A stretch of DNA of 64,000 nt from Holophagales bacterium (GTDB lineage: Bacteria > Acidobacteriota > Thermoanaerobaculia > UBA5066), in assembly GCA_016714815.1 (NCBI GenBank), contig JADKBZ010000002.1:602519-666518 (forward strand). The letters are read 5' to 3'. Made by a program: the position numbers and the translations under genes. The notes beneath the pieces were generated by a model. It worked only from the letters and a program-made list of their open reading frames with translations, made no database searches and had not been told where the DNA came from. Positions within the stretch are counted from its first letter, which is position 1. Every line of letters starts with the position of its first letter. Below, in pieces: positions 7,667 to 16,685 of the stretch.

Positions 7667-8590
7667 ATGGCCGCGACGTTCCGGGACTACTACGAGGTGC
7701 TCGGGGTCTCCCGCACCGCGAGCCTCGGCGAGATCAAGAAGGCGTACCGCCGGCTCGCACGCAAGCACCACCCGGACCTGAACCCGGCCGACAGGAGCGC
7801 GGACGGGAGATTCAAGGAGCTGAACGAGGCCAACGCCGTCCTCTCCGACCCCGAAAAGCGCGCACGCTACGACGAGCTGGAGGCGAGCCGGAAGGCGGGG
7901 CCTCGCCCGGCGCCACCGCCGGGGTGGCGGCCGGCCCGTCCCGGTGCCGGTGGAGGCGGAGAAGAGAGGTTCAGCGACTTCTTCGAGGAGCTGTTCGGCG
8001 GCCGCGGGGGCGGAGCGGGCTTCGACGTCGCAGGGCGCGACCTCGACGCCGAGATCGGGCTGAGCCTTGAAGCGGCCCACCGCGGCGGTCGCCATTCCTT
8101 CAGGCTGGAGGGGCCCGACGGACCGGTGAGCCTCGACATCACGATTCCGGCCGGATCGAGGGCCGGTACGACCATCCGGATCGCCGGCCGGGGCGAGCCC
8201 GGCGTGGGAAAGGGGCCCGCCGGCGACCTTCTCCTGCGTGTCCGGCTCGAGCCGCATCCGGTCTTCGAGGTCGTCGGGGTGGACGACATCCAGACGGAGC
8301 TGAAGGTCTCTCCCTGGGAGGCCGCGCTCGGCGCCGGGATCCGGGTCCCCACGCTCGATGGACCGGCCGCCGTGCAGATGAAGGTGCCGCCCGGCTCCCA
8401 GGCGGGGCAGCGGCTGAGGCTGCGCGGCGAGGGCCTGAACCGGCGCGGGGGAGGGCGCGGCGACGAGTATCTGCGGCTCCAGATCGTGAACCCGCCCCAC
8501 CTGAGCGACGAGGAGAAGGCGCTGTTCGCCCGGCTCGCCGCGGCGTCCCGCTTCGACGCCCGTACCGCGGCGAATGGAGGTCCCTCGTGA
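7667..8590 (+). CDS. cbpA: DnaJ/CbpA-type co-chaperone without zinc finger
   Basis: 307 aa. The J domain occupies residues 1-75 with HPD at 35-37 (KHHPDLNP). A glycine/proline-rich linker follows (about 78-108), then the two C-terminal beta-sandwich substrate-binding domains (about 115-290) and VPPGSQAGQRLRLRGEG. The cysteine-rich zinc-binding region of true DnaJ is absent, which makes this the CbpA class of DnaK co-chaperone. ATG 7667 follows GGGAGG. It lies 14 nt after grpE, and its stop overlaps the start of cbpM (GTGA), fitting a grpE-cbpA-cbpM operon behind a sigma54 motif. Confidence 0.92.
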   Translation: MAATFRDYYEVLGVSRTASLGEIKKAYRRLARKHHPDLNPADRSADGRFKELNEANAVLSDPEKRARYDELEASRKAGPRPAPPPGWRPARPGAGGGGEERFSDFFEELFGGRGGGAGFDVAGRDLDAEIGLSLEAAHRGGRHSFRLEGPDGPVSLDITIPAGSRAGTTIRIAGRGEPGVGKGPAGDLLLRVRLEPHPVFEVVGVDDIQTELKVSPWEAALGAGIRVPTLDGPAAVQMKVPPGSQAGQRLRLRGEGLNRRGGGRGDEYLRLQIVNPPHLSDEEKALFARLAAASRFDARTAANGGPS

Positions 8591-8916
8591 TCGACGCCCG
8601 CTTTCCCCTGGTGCTCCAGCGGTCTTCGCGGGAGTACGTGACCATCGAGACCGCCGCCGCCCGCGTCGGCCTGCACCCGGTCCTGGTAGAGCGATTCGTC
8701 GAGTTCGGCCTGCTCGAGCCGGCCGAGGGGACGGGCGACGGGATGCGCTTCGACGCCGCGGGCCTCCGTCGTCTCCTCGCGATCTCGCGGCTGCGCTCGG
8801 ACCTCGGCGTCAACCTCCCCGGCGTCGCCGTGATCCTCGACCTCGTGGAGCGTCTCGTGGCGCTGGAATGCGAGCTCGCGTGGCGGCGCGGCGCCGGCGG
8901 CTCATCCGCCGGCTAG
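8587..8916 (+). CDS. cbpM: CbpM-like MerR-fold chaperone modulator
   Basis: 109 aa with a MerR-like winged helix: YVTIETAAARVGLHPVLVER, FGLLEP and LRRLLAISRLRSDLGVNLPG. Proteins of this shape directly after cbpA are chaperone modulators that bind the J domain and block DnaK stimulation; others are MerR-family repressors (HspR-like). Position favours CbpM and the sequence alone does not decide. GTG 8587 overlaps the cbpA stop (GTGA), implying translational coupling. The 3' end overlaps the convergent DUF3943 gene by 4 bp. Confidence 0.75.
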   Translation: MIDARFPLVLQRSSREYVTIETAAARVGLHPVLVERFVEFGLLEPAEGTGDGMRFDAAGLRRLLAISRLRSDLGVNLPGVAVILDLVERLVALECELAWRRGAGGSSAG

Positions 8917-10925
8917 AGGCCGAGGCTCGCGAACAGGCGCCACTCGCTCTGCGTTCCGGCCGGCTCCTGGAATCCGGAATAGGTCGTCCTGCGGCTGTAC
9001 CACGAGTAGCCCGCGCCCATACCCAGATTCTTGCCGAGCGGGAGGCGCGCCGAGGCCCGGAAGAACTGCAGCACGTTGCTGGAGGAGCTTCCGTTCGCGG
9101 TGTGGGCGTACGCGAGCCCGTACCCGATCCTCAGGATCTCCTGCTCCTTCCGGTAGAGACGTCCGGCCAGGCGGAGCCCGCCGCCGGGCGCGAAGTCGTA
9201 GCTGCGGCCCGTCTCCGGGTTCAGGAAGTTGGTCGTCTCGATGGCGGCGAGCGGGAAGGCGATCGCCATGACGTCCGTTCCGAGCTGGAGGTCTGTCCCG
9301 ACGGTGTATCGCGTCAGCAGGCCGGCCGCGAAGATCTGCGCGGCGAAGACCTGGGACTCGTTGTTGAAGTACTCGTACTCCTGGAAGAAGCCGAAGATGT
9401 GCCTGAGGCGCGCCTTCGGGTCGCCGAGCTCCCACCCCCTGAGGATTCCCCTTCCCTCGATCCGCGTGAGGCCCACGCCCGCCGAAGCGAGGTCGGCCTC
9501 GAGCCAGAACGAGTCGAAGGGCTTGCGGATCTCGCCGGCGAACTCGTCGCCGTAGATGGCGGAGAGGGAGACGAGCGCCTGGTTCGGGCTGTCGGCGTCG
9601 GCGGTGACGTGCCGGTACCCGAGGTCGGTCACGAACGTGAAGCGGCTCGGGAAGCGTTCGTCCGGGTTCGCGAACGAACGGGTCATCTCGCCGTGCACCA
9701 GCCGGTTGAGCCCGCCCATCGGGTCGACGACGAGGCCGGAGAGTTCGCGCCAGAAGCGCGTGACCCCGGTCGCCCTGTTGTCGCGAAGCATGATCCCGAT
9801 GCGATGCGCCATCTCGCCGCGGGACATGCCGCCGAGGGTCGTGTTCACGAGGTCGTTGATCGAGGGCTGGGTGTTCTCCATTCCGAACTCCCAGATGAGG
9901 CTGCCCGCCATCGTGAACGCCCCCGACTCCCAGTAGCTGTAGCCGTTCGACCGGGCGGCGTTGAAATAGAGGCTCCCGTGAAAGGGGTGCATCGACTGGT
10001 TCATGTCGAAGGAATCCGCGTCGAAGCCGAAGCCCGCCTTGAAGTTCTCCTTCAGGGTCGCCATCGAGATGAACGCGAAGTCCTCCTTCGTGACGTATCG
10101 CGAATACGCCCAGGGCACGACCTCGAGAAGCGCGATCTCTCCCGCTGTCGCGAAGAAACGCTCCTTCGGCGCTGGCCGCCGCGACGGCGCCGCCAGGACG
10201 GCCGTGGAGGTCGGCGAGGCCGGCGCGGGAGGAAGGTCCCAGATGCGCGGGCCGCCGAAGCGGTACGAGACGCCGCCGGTGATCTCGGCGCTCGAGTACA
10301 GGTTCGTGGTGAAGCCGTAGCAGCCGAGGTCTCCGCAGATGACCGTGCTCGTACCGGGACTGGCGCTGCGGAAGCGGTAGCGGCCGTCGACCCGGAGGGC
10401 GAGGCGCTCGTTCAGGAAAACCTTCCCGCCGAGGGCGATGTTCACGACGGGCCGGGTGTCCGATTCCGCGGAGACGCCCGGGACGAACGGGTGGAGCGTC
10501 ATCGCGCCGATGCCGAGCCCCATGTAGCCGCGCACCCGGCCCTCGCCGAACCCGTAGAGGCCGTTCACCTCGTAAGTGGTGACGTCGACCGGGGCCGAAG
10601 GGGCCAGGGAGGCTCCCGTCGACGGGCTGATCGCCTCCAGGCGGGGCGTGGCGCGGGACAGGGTGAGCTCCAGGCTGAAGCTGCGATCGATGTTCCAGGC
10701 CCCGCGCAGACCGAACGCGGCCCCGTTGCCGATCGCGATGTCGGTGCTCTCGTTCTGGTAGATCCGGGTTCCGAAGGAACCTCCGGCGAAGGCGCCGACT
10801 TCCCACCGCCCGGTGTCCTGGGCCGCGGCCCCGCCGGCCAGGAGGAAGGCCGCCGCAACGAGAGCCGGGGCGAGCCATGGCGAAAGGCCGGCCGCCTCGG
10901 GCCTGTGACGGGCTGTGACATTCAT
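8913..10925 (-). CDS. DUF3943 protein with N-terminal outer-membrane barrel domain
   Basis: 670 aa. A signal peptide (LAPALVAAAFLLAGGAAAQ) is followed by an OmpA-like eight-strand region (about 30-215, WEVGAFAGGSFGTRIYQ onward) and then a DUF3943 region (about 245-660) rich in alternating aromatic beta strands, ending in LFASLGL, a typical outer-membrane barrel C-terminus. ATG 10925 is preferred over 10943 because GGGAGAAGAAG lies just before it. It is the last gene of the AI-2E permease-BrkB-PAP2-DUF3943 series, 26 nt after PAP2, so it is likely an outer-membrane partner in envelope lipid handling. The exact role is unknown. Confidence 0.8.
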   Translation of the reverse strand: MNVTARHRPEAAGLSPWLAPALVAAAFLLAGGAAAQDTGRWEVGAFAGGSFGTRIYQNESTDIAIGNGAAFGLRGAWNIDRSFSLELTLSRATPRLEAISPSTGASLAPSAPVDVTTYEVNGLYGFGEGRVRGYMGLGIGAMTLHPFVPGVSAESDTRPVVNIALGGKVFLNERLALRVDGRYRFRSASPGTSTVICGDLGCYGFTTNLYSSAEITGGVSYRFGGPRIWDLPPAPASPTSTAVLAAPSRRPAPKERFFATAGEIALLEVVPWAYSRYVTKEDFAFISMATLKENFKAGFGFDADSFDMNQSMHPFHGSLYFNAARSNGYSYWESGAFTMAGSLIWEFGMENTQPSINDLVNTTLGGMSRGEMAHRIGIMLRDNRATGVTRFWRELSGLVVDPMGGLNRLVHGEMTRSFANPDERFPSRFTFVTDLGYRHVTADADSPNQALVSLSAIYGDEFAGEIRKPFDSFWLEADLASAGVGLTRIEGRGILRGWELGDPKARLRHIFGFFQEYEYFNNESQVFAAQIFAAGLLTRYTVGTDLQLGTDVMAIAFPLAAIETTNFLNPETGRSYDFAPGGGLRLAGRLYRKEQEILRIGYGLAYAHTANGSSSSNVLQFFRASARLPLGKNLGMGAGYSWYSRRTTYSGFQEPAGTQSEWRLFASLGL

Positions 10926-10951
10926 TCTTCTTCTCCCGAACATTCCCGCGC

Positions 10952-11908
10952 TCAGAACTCGAGCGTCGCGGAGACGCCGTACAGGCCCTCGCCCACGACG
11001 GGCAGGAACGTGAGGCGGGCGCCGCTGACTTCCGGCTCCTTCTCGCCCGAGCGGAGCCTCCTGTTGAAGTGAACGACGGAGCGGCCGACCACCGTGCCGA
11101 TCAGGGCCCCCGCCACGACGTCGGTCGGGAAGTGCTTTCCTCGCCGCACGCGTGCCCAGGCCGTCATCGTGGCCGCCCCGTACGCCGTGATCTTCACCCA
11201 GAGCTGGTCATACGACGTCGCGATCACCGACGCGACGGCGAAGGCCTGGGTGGTGTGTCCCGAGGGGAAGGAGCGTGCTTCGAACGGATGGAACGAGTAC
11301 GCGCCCTGCTCTTCCGTCGGCCGTTCGCGCCCGATCACCGTGGCGAGGACCGGCGTGATGATGCCGGCGGAGAGGAGGCTGGCCGAGAGCCCGTCCAGGC
11401 AGACGTTCTTCGCCTTCGAGTCCTTTCCGATCATCCCCGCCAGGTAGAAGCCGCCGAGGAGCACGAAGGAGGCCCCGCCGCCGAGCTGGTCGAAGACGTC
11501 TCCCACGGCACCGAACGTCGGCCCGTGCTCGCGCGCGGCGTCGCTCAGCGACTCGTCCGCCACGGACAGGGTGGCAATGGCCGCCGTGGACGCCGAGAAG
11601 AAGAGCCACTCCCGTCCCTTCCAGCGGAGAGGCGCTCCCAGGACGTGCCCCGTGTCGAGGAGGATCATTTTCGGGAACCCCGGGGGGTGATACGGAGACG
11701 CCTCGCCGGCCGGAGCGGGGCTCTCGGCTGCCGGCAGGTCCGTCGCCGGAGGGGTCGCTTCCACGCCCGCTGTCGCGGGCGCCTCGTCCGGAAGCGAAAG
11801 CGAGGACGCCTCCGGCTGGGCGTTCGCCGGAGACGTCGCCGTGAGGGAGGCGCCGGCCAGCAATGCCGCCAGCACCAGAGCTCGCCCGGGGCGTTCTGCG
11901 CATCTCAT
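10952..11908 (-). CDS. periplasmic PAP2-family phosphatase
   Basis: 318 aa. A signal peptide (ALVLAALLAGASLTATSPAN) and a proline/alanine-rich linker precede a PAP2 domain with its three signature blocks: GRERP (lysine replaced in the first block), FPSGHT near residue 210 and ARVRRGKHFPTDVVAG near residue 250, with the catalytic histidines in the last two. Such enzymes remove phosphate from lipid phosphates, for example undecaprenyl pyrophosphate or phosphatidate, on the periplasmic side. The start overlaps the BrkB stop (ATGA). It belongs to the four-gene envelope operon starting at 14120. Confidence 0.88.
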   Translation of the reverse strand: MRCAERPGRALVLAALLAGASLTATSPANAQPEASSLSLPDEAPATAGVEATPPATDLPAAESPAPAGEASPYHPPGFPKMILLDTGHVLGAPLRWKGREWLFFSASTAAIATLSVADESLSDAAREHGPTFGAVGDVFDQLGGGASFVLLGGFYLAGMIGKDSKAKNVCLDGLSASLLSAGIITPVLATVIGRERPTEEQGAYSFHPFEARSFPSGHTTQAFAVASVIATSYDQLWVKITAYGAATMTAWARVRRGKHFPTDVVAGALIGTVVGRSVVHFNRRLRSGEKEPEVSGARLTFLPVVGEGLYGVSATLEF

Positions 11909-12828
11909 CGTCCGCTAGTCCGCACGATTCGTGCCGGAAGCGTCCCGGCGCCCGTGGCGCCCGGAGCGGGTGTCACGGGGCGGTGCCTGTATCGACTCGA
12001 GTAGACGGCCGTCACCTCGGCGCCCAGGAGCAGGATGAAGGACTCGTAGTAGACCCACAGGAGGACGACGACCAGCGATCCCGCCACCCCGAACTGCGAC
12101 GCCGCGGTCGTCCGCGCGAGATAGAAGCCGATCAGCCACTTCCCGATCGAGAAGAGCAGCGACGTCACGACGGCGCCCAGGCCGACGTCCTTCCATTCGA
12201 GGTTCGCGTCCGGCAGGACCCGATAGATCAGGCCGAGAAGAACGGCGAGCACCAGGAACGACAGGACCTCGTTCGCGAAGGTCACGAACGCCACTCGAAG
12301 CGGAATCTCCGCGGAGAGAAGGTCCGTGAGCGCCATCAGGCTGGCGCTGAGCACAAGGGAAACGAACAGAAGAAGGCCGACGATCAGGATGAGACCGAAG
12401 GACACCAGCCTCTTCCTCAGGAGTGAGCGGAAGACGGATCCCGGCCGCGGCGCCACCTCCCACACGCCGTTCAGGGCCTCCTGAAGCTGGATGAAGACGG
12501 CGGTGGCCCCCAGGACGAGCACCACGACAGCCGCCACGCCGAGGGAATCCGCGCCCGGACCTGGTCCGGCCGCCTTCTCCAGAAGCGCGGCCACCGCGCT
12601 CCCCGTCTCGGGACCCATGACTCCCTGCAGCTGCCGAACGATCTCTCGCCGGGCCTGCCCTTCGGCAAAGTAGCGTCTCGCCACCGAGAGGACGACGAGG
12701 AGCACCGGAGCCAGCGCGAAGAGCGAGTAGAAGGCGAGCGCCGCGCTCTGGGTATCGGTCGCGTGAAGAACGCACCGGCGCAGAGTCTCGCCGACGAAGG
12801 CCACGACTTCCCCAAGAGCCCGTCGCAT
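11905..12828 (-). CDS. YihY/BrkB-family membrane protein
   Basis: 307 aa with six hydrophobic segments, opening MRRALGEVVAFVGETLRRC and containing the family pattern SAALAFYSLFALAPVLLVVL. Other family features are IQLQEALNGVWEV, RLVSFGLILIVG, WKDVGLGAVVTSLLF and YESFILLLGAEVTAVYS. Family members are inner-membrane proteins linked to envelope integrity; earlier ribonuclease claims for this family are wrong. ATG 12828 has GGAGG five bases upstream. It is 41 nt after the AI-2E-type permease gene, and its stop overlaps the PAP2 start (ATGA). Confidence 0.9.
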   Translation of the reverse strand: MRRALGEVVAFVGETLRRCVLHATDTQSAALAFYSLFALAPVLLVVLSVARRYFAEGQARREIVRQLQGVMGPETGSAVAALLEKAAGPGPGADSLGVAAVVVLVLGATAVFIQLQEALNGVWEVAPRPGSVFRSLLRKRLVSFGLILIVGLLLFVSLVLSASLMALTDLLSAEIPLRVAFVTFANEVLSFLVLAVLLGLIYRVLPDANLEWKDVGLGAVVTSLLFSIGKWLIGFYLARTTAASQFGVAGSLVVVLLWVYYESFILLLGAEVTAVYSSRYRHRPVTPAPGATGAGTLPARIVRTSGR

Positions 12829-12869
12829 CCGTCCTCCAGCGCGGCCCGTCGCGTTCCGGGCGGGTCCGG

Positions 12870-14120
12870 TCAATCGGCGAACTCGCTCGACCAGGGCCTC
12901 TCCACGGTCTCGTCCGGCCGGAGGTCGTCCCTTCGCCGGTCCGCCGAGATCTCCGCTGCGATGCCCGCGGCCTGCTTCGCGCCGACGCCGTGGCTCCGGC
13001 GCTCGTACTCTTCCTCGGCCCGGTCGTCGCCTTCCCGGAGGCTCCGGTCCGCGGCCCCCTCCTGCTCCCCGGGCAGCTCCACGCGGAGCTCCTCGACGAG
13101 CATCATCAGCGTGGCCGCGACCGGGAGGGCCAGGAGAGCTCCGAGGATCCCCATCAGCGTTCCGCCCGCCAGGAGCGCGAAGAGCACGACGGACGAGGGA
13201 AGGCGCAACGCCCGGCCGTAGATCCTCGGAATGAGAACGCGGCTCTCGAACTGCTCGTACGCCACCATCAGGACGAGGACGACGATCGCCACGCCGCGTC
13301 CGTGTGGCAGGGCCGCGAGGACCGCCGGTCCCACGGAGAGAACCGGCCCGATGTAGGGCAGCACGTCCGCGAGGCCGGCGAACACCGCCAGCGCCAGGGC
13401 GTTCTCCACGCCGCAGGCCGTCAGGAGGATGAACGTGAAGATCGATATCAGGAGGGACGTGAGCATCTGCCCCCGAATGTATGAACCGACGATCGTCTCG
13501 AGATTCATGACGATGCGGGAAAGCCTGATGTGGTGCGAGCGGGGAACGACGGCGAAGAGCCCGCCCCGCAGGCGATCGCGGTCGATCATGGCGTAGAGCG
13601 CCAGGAAGAGGGCGCTCAGGGAGTACGCGACGGTCTCGAAGGCACGCAGCGAGAAGGCGAACGCCTTTGCTCCGACGCCGCTCGTCAGCACGTCGGGCGG
13701 GAGGCCACGAAGCCAGCCCGCGAGCGGCTCGGTGAGGTGGGAGGTGGCGAGACGGTCCGCGATCTGCACGCGCCACGCCGGTTCGTGCTCCAGGAGACCG
13801 GCGGCCTGGGTCACGAGCGTTGGAACCGTGAGGACGACCACGAGCACGGCGAGGACGAAGAAGGCTGTGAAGACGATCGCGATCCCCAGCCCGCGCGCGA
13901 CGCGCCTGTCCTCGAGCCAGCGGACGGCGGGGCTCAGGGTTCCGGCTACGATGAGCGCTCCGACGAGCGCGAGGAGGACGGGCCAGAGCCGGATCAGCAG
14001 CCAGAGACCGGCGACGACGAGCAGGAGCGCCATCACGGCTCTCGGGGCCACCTCGATGCGAACCGGACGCGGGGGCTCGCTCACCTCGCGGGGCCTGCCG
14101 TCTCCGCCCGGGGCGTTCAT
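12870..14120 (-). CDS. AI-2E-type (UPF0118) permease family protein
   Basis: About 416 aa with eight hydrophobic segments and the family signatures (SLSALFLALYAMIDRDRLR, SYIRGQMLTSLL, ADVLPYIGPVLSVGP, YEQFESRVLIPRIYGRALR and ALPVAATL). Members export small molecules or exchange ions; the AI-2 role is established only for a few. The charged, arginine-rich C-terminal tail is longer than usual. ATG 14120 is chosen over 14144 because the sigma54 motif at 14167-14181 would leave too short a leader for 14144. It is the first gene of the envelope operon running to DUF3943. Confidence 0.87.
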   Translation of the reverse strand: MNAPGGDGRPREVSEPPRPVRIEVAPRAVMALLLVVAGLWLLIRLWPVLLALVGALIVAGTLSPAVRWLEDRRVARGLGIAIVFTAFFVLAVLVVVLTVPTLVTQAAGLLEHEPAWRVQIADRLATSHLTEPLAGWLRGLPPDVLTSGVGAKAFAFSLRAFETVAYSLSALFLALYAMIDRDRLRGGLFAVVPRSHHIRLSRIVMNLETIVGSYIRGQMLTSLLISIFTFILLTACGVENALALAVFAGLADVLPYIGPVLSVGPAVLAALPHGRGVAIVVLVLMVAYEQFESRVLIPRIYGRALRLPSSVVLFALLAGGTLMGILGALLALPVAATLMMLVEELRVELPGEQEGAADRSLREGDDRAEEEYERRSHGVGAKQAAGIAAEISADRRRDDLRPDETVERPWSSEFAD

Positions 14121-14166
14121 CCGGGCCTTGCCGGCTCCTGTCATCGGACTCACCGGCGGGCTTTTC

Positions 14167-14181
14167 GCAATCCTTTTGCCA
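14167..14181 (-). promoter_or_regulatory. sigma54 -24/-12 promoter (envelope operon)
   Basis: The minus strand reads TGGCAAAAGGATTGC, with exact TGGCA and TTGC boxes. It lies 47 nt before ATG 14120. Confidence 0.65.
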
Positions 14182-14299
14182 GCCGCCGGCAGCGGCGATC
14201 GATCCGACGAGGCACGGGTCGAGGCGCTCTTCCCCGCGCCCCCTGGTCCTGCCTCAGGGCGTCGGGCGAGAGAGCGGAGTGGAAATCCTGCAATCCGGA

Positions 14300-14314
14300 T
14301 TGAAGAACGTGCTC
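14300..14314 (+). promoter_or_regulatory. candidate UAS between divergent sigma54 promoters
   Basis: TTGAAGAACGTGCTC matches the recurring 15-mer (TTGAARRRNNTDCWN). It lies about 120 bp from the minus-strand promoter and 75 bp from the plus-strand promoter, a normal range for an enhancer-binding protein site. It also overlaps a CAATCCGGATTG palindrome. Confidence 0.4.
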
Positions 14315-14387
14315 GCCGGACCACATCCCTGCGGTCCGGTGTCGGCTTGAGGGGCGGGGAGCTGGCGAGCCGTGGCAAGAGCCGCCG

Positions 14388-14402
14388 CGGCACGCGACGT
14401 GC
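14388..14402 (+). promoter_or_regulatory. possible sigma54 -24/-12 promoter (diguanylate cyclase)
   Basis: CGGCACGCGACGTGC fits GGCACG-N5-TGC with correct spacing, but lies 181 nt before the ATG, further than the others. Confidence 0.4.
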
Positions 14403-14582
14403 TTCTTCCCCTGCCGCCAGGGTGCGGCTGGTCCCAGGCCGTGGGTCGTGAGGCTGCACCGGAAAGGCCGACGGGGTGAAACAGCGCGACGACACCGGAG
14501 GAAGCACGGCAAAGCGGTGGGCAACCCGGTCATTCCGTGGCGGGCGCCCGTCTCAGGCCTCCTGCAGAACAGGGAAACGAGC

Positions 14583-15491
14583 ATGACATCGTCGAAACCC
14601 AGGGACCCGAAGAGGCGCGCTTCCGCCAGGAGGGCCTCGCTCGAGCACGTACTCGTGGAGAACGAAAAGATAAAGGCATCCGTCGAGAAGGCTGCCAGTG
14701 ACCTCACATTGGTGAATGACGTTCTGAAGCAGGACGCGATTCCTCTGCAGGTCATGCAGCAGGCCCTCACTCGGAACGAGGATGTCGAGCGCGAGGTTTC
14801 GAAGGCCGCAGACGATCTGAAGGTGGTCAACGTCACGCTCGCCGATGAAATGGCGGAGCGCGTCGTCATCGAATCCGAGCTCGCCAGCGTGAGGACCGAC
14901 CTGGCCGGGGTGCGCGACGATCTCCTGAACGCTCAGGTGAGGGAGAAGGCAGCTCGGGAAGCGGCGCTTCACGACGCGCTCACCGGGCTCCCGAATCGTG
15001 CGTCCTTTGAGCAGGGTCTCTGTCACGGGTTGATCCAGGCGACACGGCACGGCTGGAGACTCGCCGTTCTCTTCATCGACATCGACAACTTCAAGAGTAT
15101 CAACGACTCCTATGGTCACGGTCTGGGAGACCAGGTCCTGCGGACGACGGCGGCGCGTCTCCGGTCGTTCTTTCGCGATGAAGACATCATCTGTCGCTGG
15201 GGAGGCGATGAATTCGTGTGCCTCCTGCTGGACGTCCAGCAGGAGGACTCCGTGGCCGGCCTCGCCAAGGACCTGTGCGAGCACATCTCCGAGGCCCGCA
15301 GGTTCGGCGAGGTGACCCTGGTGACGGAGCTCAGCATCGGTATCGCCATGTTTCCGGAAGACGGCGAGACGGCGGATGCCCTCGTCAGGAATGCGGATAT
15401 CGCGATGTACGAAGCCAAGGGAACGGAGACGCGCGTCGTGCTGTTCCAAAACACCTTGACAGTGCCGATGACACGGGTCCAGCATTGTTGA
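14583..15491 (+). CDS. diguanylate cyclase with coiled-coil N-terminus
   Basis: 302 aa. A long charged coiled coil (about residues 15-130) leads to a GGDEF domain: HDALTGLPNRASFEQG, FIDIDNFKSINDSYGHGLGD and the catalytic RWGGDEF near residue 206. RDED five residues before GGDEF is an intact RxxD inhibitory site, so product feedback by c-di-GMP is expected. There is no membrane helix or sensory domain, so it is probably cytoplasmic and controlled through coiled-coil dimerisation. ATG 14583 follows AGGGA. Codon use is less GC-biased than in the neighbours (for example GAAGACATC, GATGAATTC), which may mean recent acquisition. Confidence 0.88.
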   Translation: MTSSKPRDPKRRASARRASLEHVLVENEKIKASVEKAASDLTLVNDVLKQDAIPLQVMQQALTRNEDVEREVSKAADDLKVVNVTLADEMAERVVIESELASVRTDLAGVRDDLLNAQVREKAAREAALHDALTGLPNRASFEQGLCHGLIQATRHGWRLAVLFIDIDNFKSINDSYGHGLGDQVLRTTAARLRSFFRDEDIICRWGGDEFVCLLLDVQQEDSVAGLAKDLCEHISEARRFGEVTLVTELSIGIAMFPEDGETADALVRNADIAMYEAKGTETRVVLFQNTLTVPMTRVQHC

Positions 15492-15665
15492 GGTCTGTTC
15501 AGGAAGCTCGGGGGTTCTTCGTCCATTGCGTCGAAGGACCGAGGAGTTTCGGATGAGCGTTCGTCGCGGGCAGAAGGCCTCCAGGGCTTCTGACGCCAGA
15601 ACCGGAGAGGGCCGGCTGGCCCGGACAGAGTACAAATTTTCGCAGAGATCTAGGAGGAGCCGCAA

Positions 15666-16648
15666 ATGTTTCGAATGAAGTCGGCGTCTGCGCTCCCGTC
15701 TGCCCCCCCATCACGGTAGACCCGGCGACTCTCCCCTCGGGGGGGCAGCCCGCCGTCCCCTATAGCGCGACGATCTCCGCGACCGGCGGGACAGCGCCCT
15801 ACACCTTCGGGGTGACGGCCGGTACGCTCCCCGCAGGGCTCACGCTCGTCTCCAGCGGCCCGTCCACCGCCCTCCTCTCCGGGACGCCGACCACGACCGG
15901 GACGTCGGTCTTCACGATCACCGCCACCGACGCCAACGGCTGCACGGGCTTCCGGGCCTACACGATCCGGATCAACCCCGCCGCCTGTCCGTCGATGACC
16001 ATCCTTCCCGCAACTCTCCCCAACACCGTGCTGGGATCCCCCTACAGCCAGCCGATCACCGCCAGCGGCAGCACCCCCGACACGTACGTCTATACCGTGA
16101 CGGCCGGCGCTCTTCCGCCGGGCCTCGCGCTCACTCCGCTCACCGCCACCAAGACCGTAACCCTGGCAGGCACTCCCACGACCGCCGGCAACTACAGCTT
16201 CACCGTCACCGCCACGGACCAGAACGGCTGCCAGGTGAGCCAGGCCTACACGATGCTGGTCAACCCGGCCGCCTGCCCGACGGTCACGGTCCTGCCCGCC
16301 CTGCTCCCCTATCCCGTCCTCGGAGTCCCCTACTCGCAGACGATCTCGGCCACCGGCGGCACCGGACCGTACGTCTTCAGCGTGTCGGCCGGCTCGCTCC
16401 CGCCCGGACTGACGCTCAGCCCTCTCACCGCGACGGCCACGGCCACCCTGTCGGGGACGCTCACCACACCGGGCATCTACGACTTCACGATCACGGCGAC
16501 CGACGTGAACGGCTGTCCCGGAGCGCAGGCCTACAGGTTCATGAACGGCGGCGCCACGGGAATCCCGACGCTCTCGACCTGGGGACTGCTCCTTCTCGCG
16601 ACGCTCACGGGCCTCGGTTCGGTCTGGGCCCTCCGGAGAGCCGCCTGA
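15666..16648 (+). CDS. Ig-like-repeat secreted protein with IPTL-CTERM anchor, damaged 5' end
   Basis: Three consecutive repeats of about 95 aa (CP-x-TV-x-PA-x-LP, then PYS-x-TISATGGT, AG-LP-GL and FTITATDANGC) are followed by IPTLSTWGLLLLATLTG and WALRRAA, an IPTL-CTERM sorting tail. The repeat frame is open back to 15556 but has no start codon before GTG 15812, inside repeat 1. A strong AGGAGG and ATG (MFRMKSASALPS) sit at 15666 in another frame and hit a stop at once; adding one C to the 7-C run at 15703-15709 would join that start to the repeats. Even then no full signal peptide appears. I infer an indel plus lost N-terminal sequence, possibly collapsed repeats. Confidence 0.65.
15701..16556 (+). 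repeat. three tandem ~285-288 bp Ig-like coding repeats
   Basis: Units begin at about 15701, 15986 and 16274, each starting with a cysteine-proline pair. Period and protein pattern are conserved while the DNA has diverged. Confidence 0.75.
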
Positions 16649-16685
16649 CCTGACCCCGGGCCACGGATCCAGCCTCTCCCTCGGA

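Larger units (their letters stand above)
14121..14582. promoter_or_regulatory. 462-bp divergent regulatory region
   Basis: No gene is visible between the envelope operon and the diguanylate cyclase. The stretch carries a minus-strand sigma54 motif (14167-14181), a plus-strand one (14388-14402) and, between them, a UAS-like 15-mer at 14300-14314. The remainder shows no other feature I can support. Confidence 0.5.

Noticed and set aside
15553..15678. A 41-codon frame starting MSVRRGQKASRASD
   Set aside because: No ribosome site, no family resemblance, and it overlaps the likely real start of the IPTL-CTERM gene.
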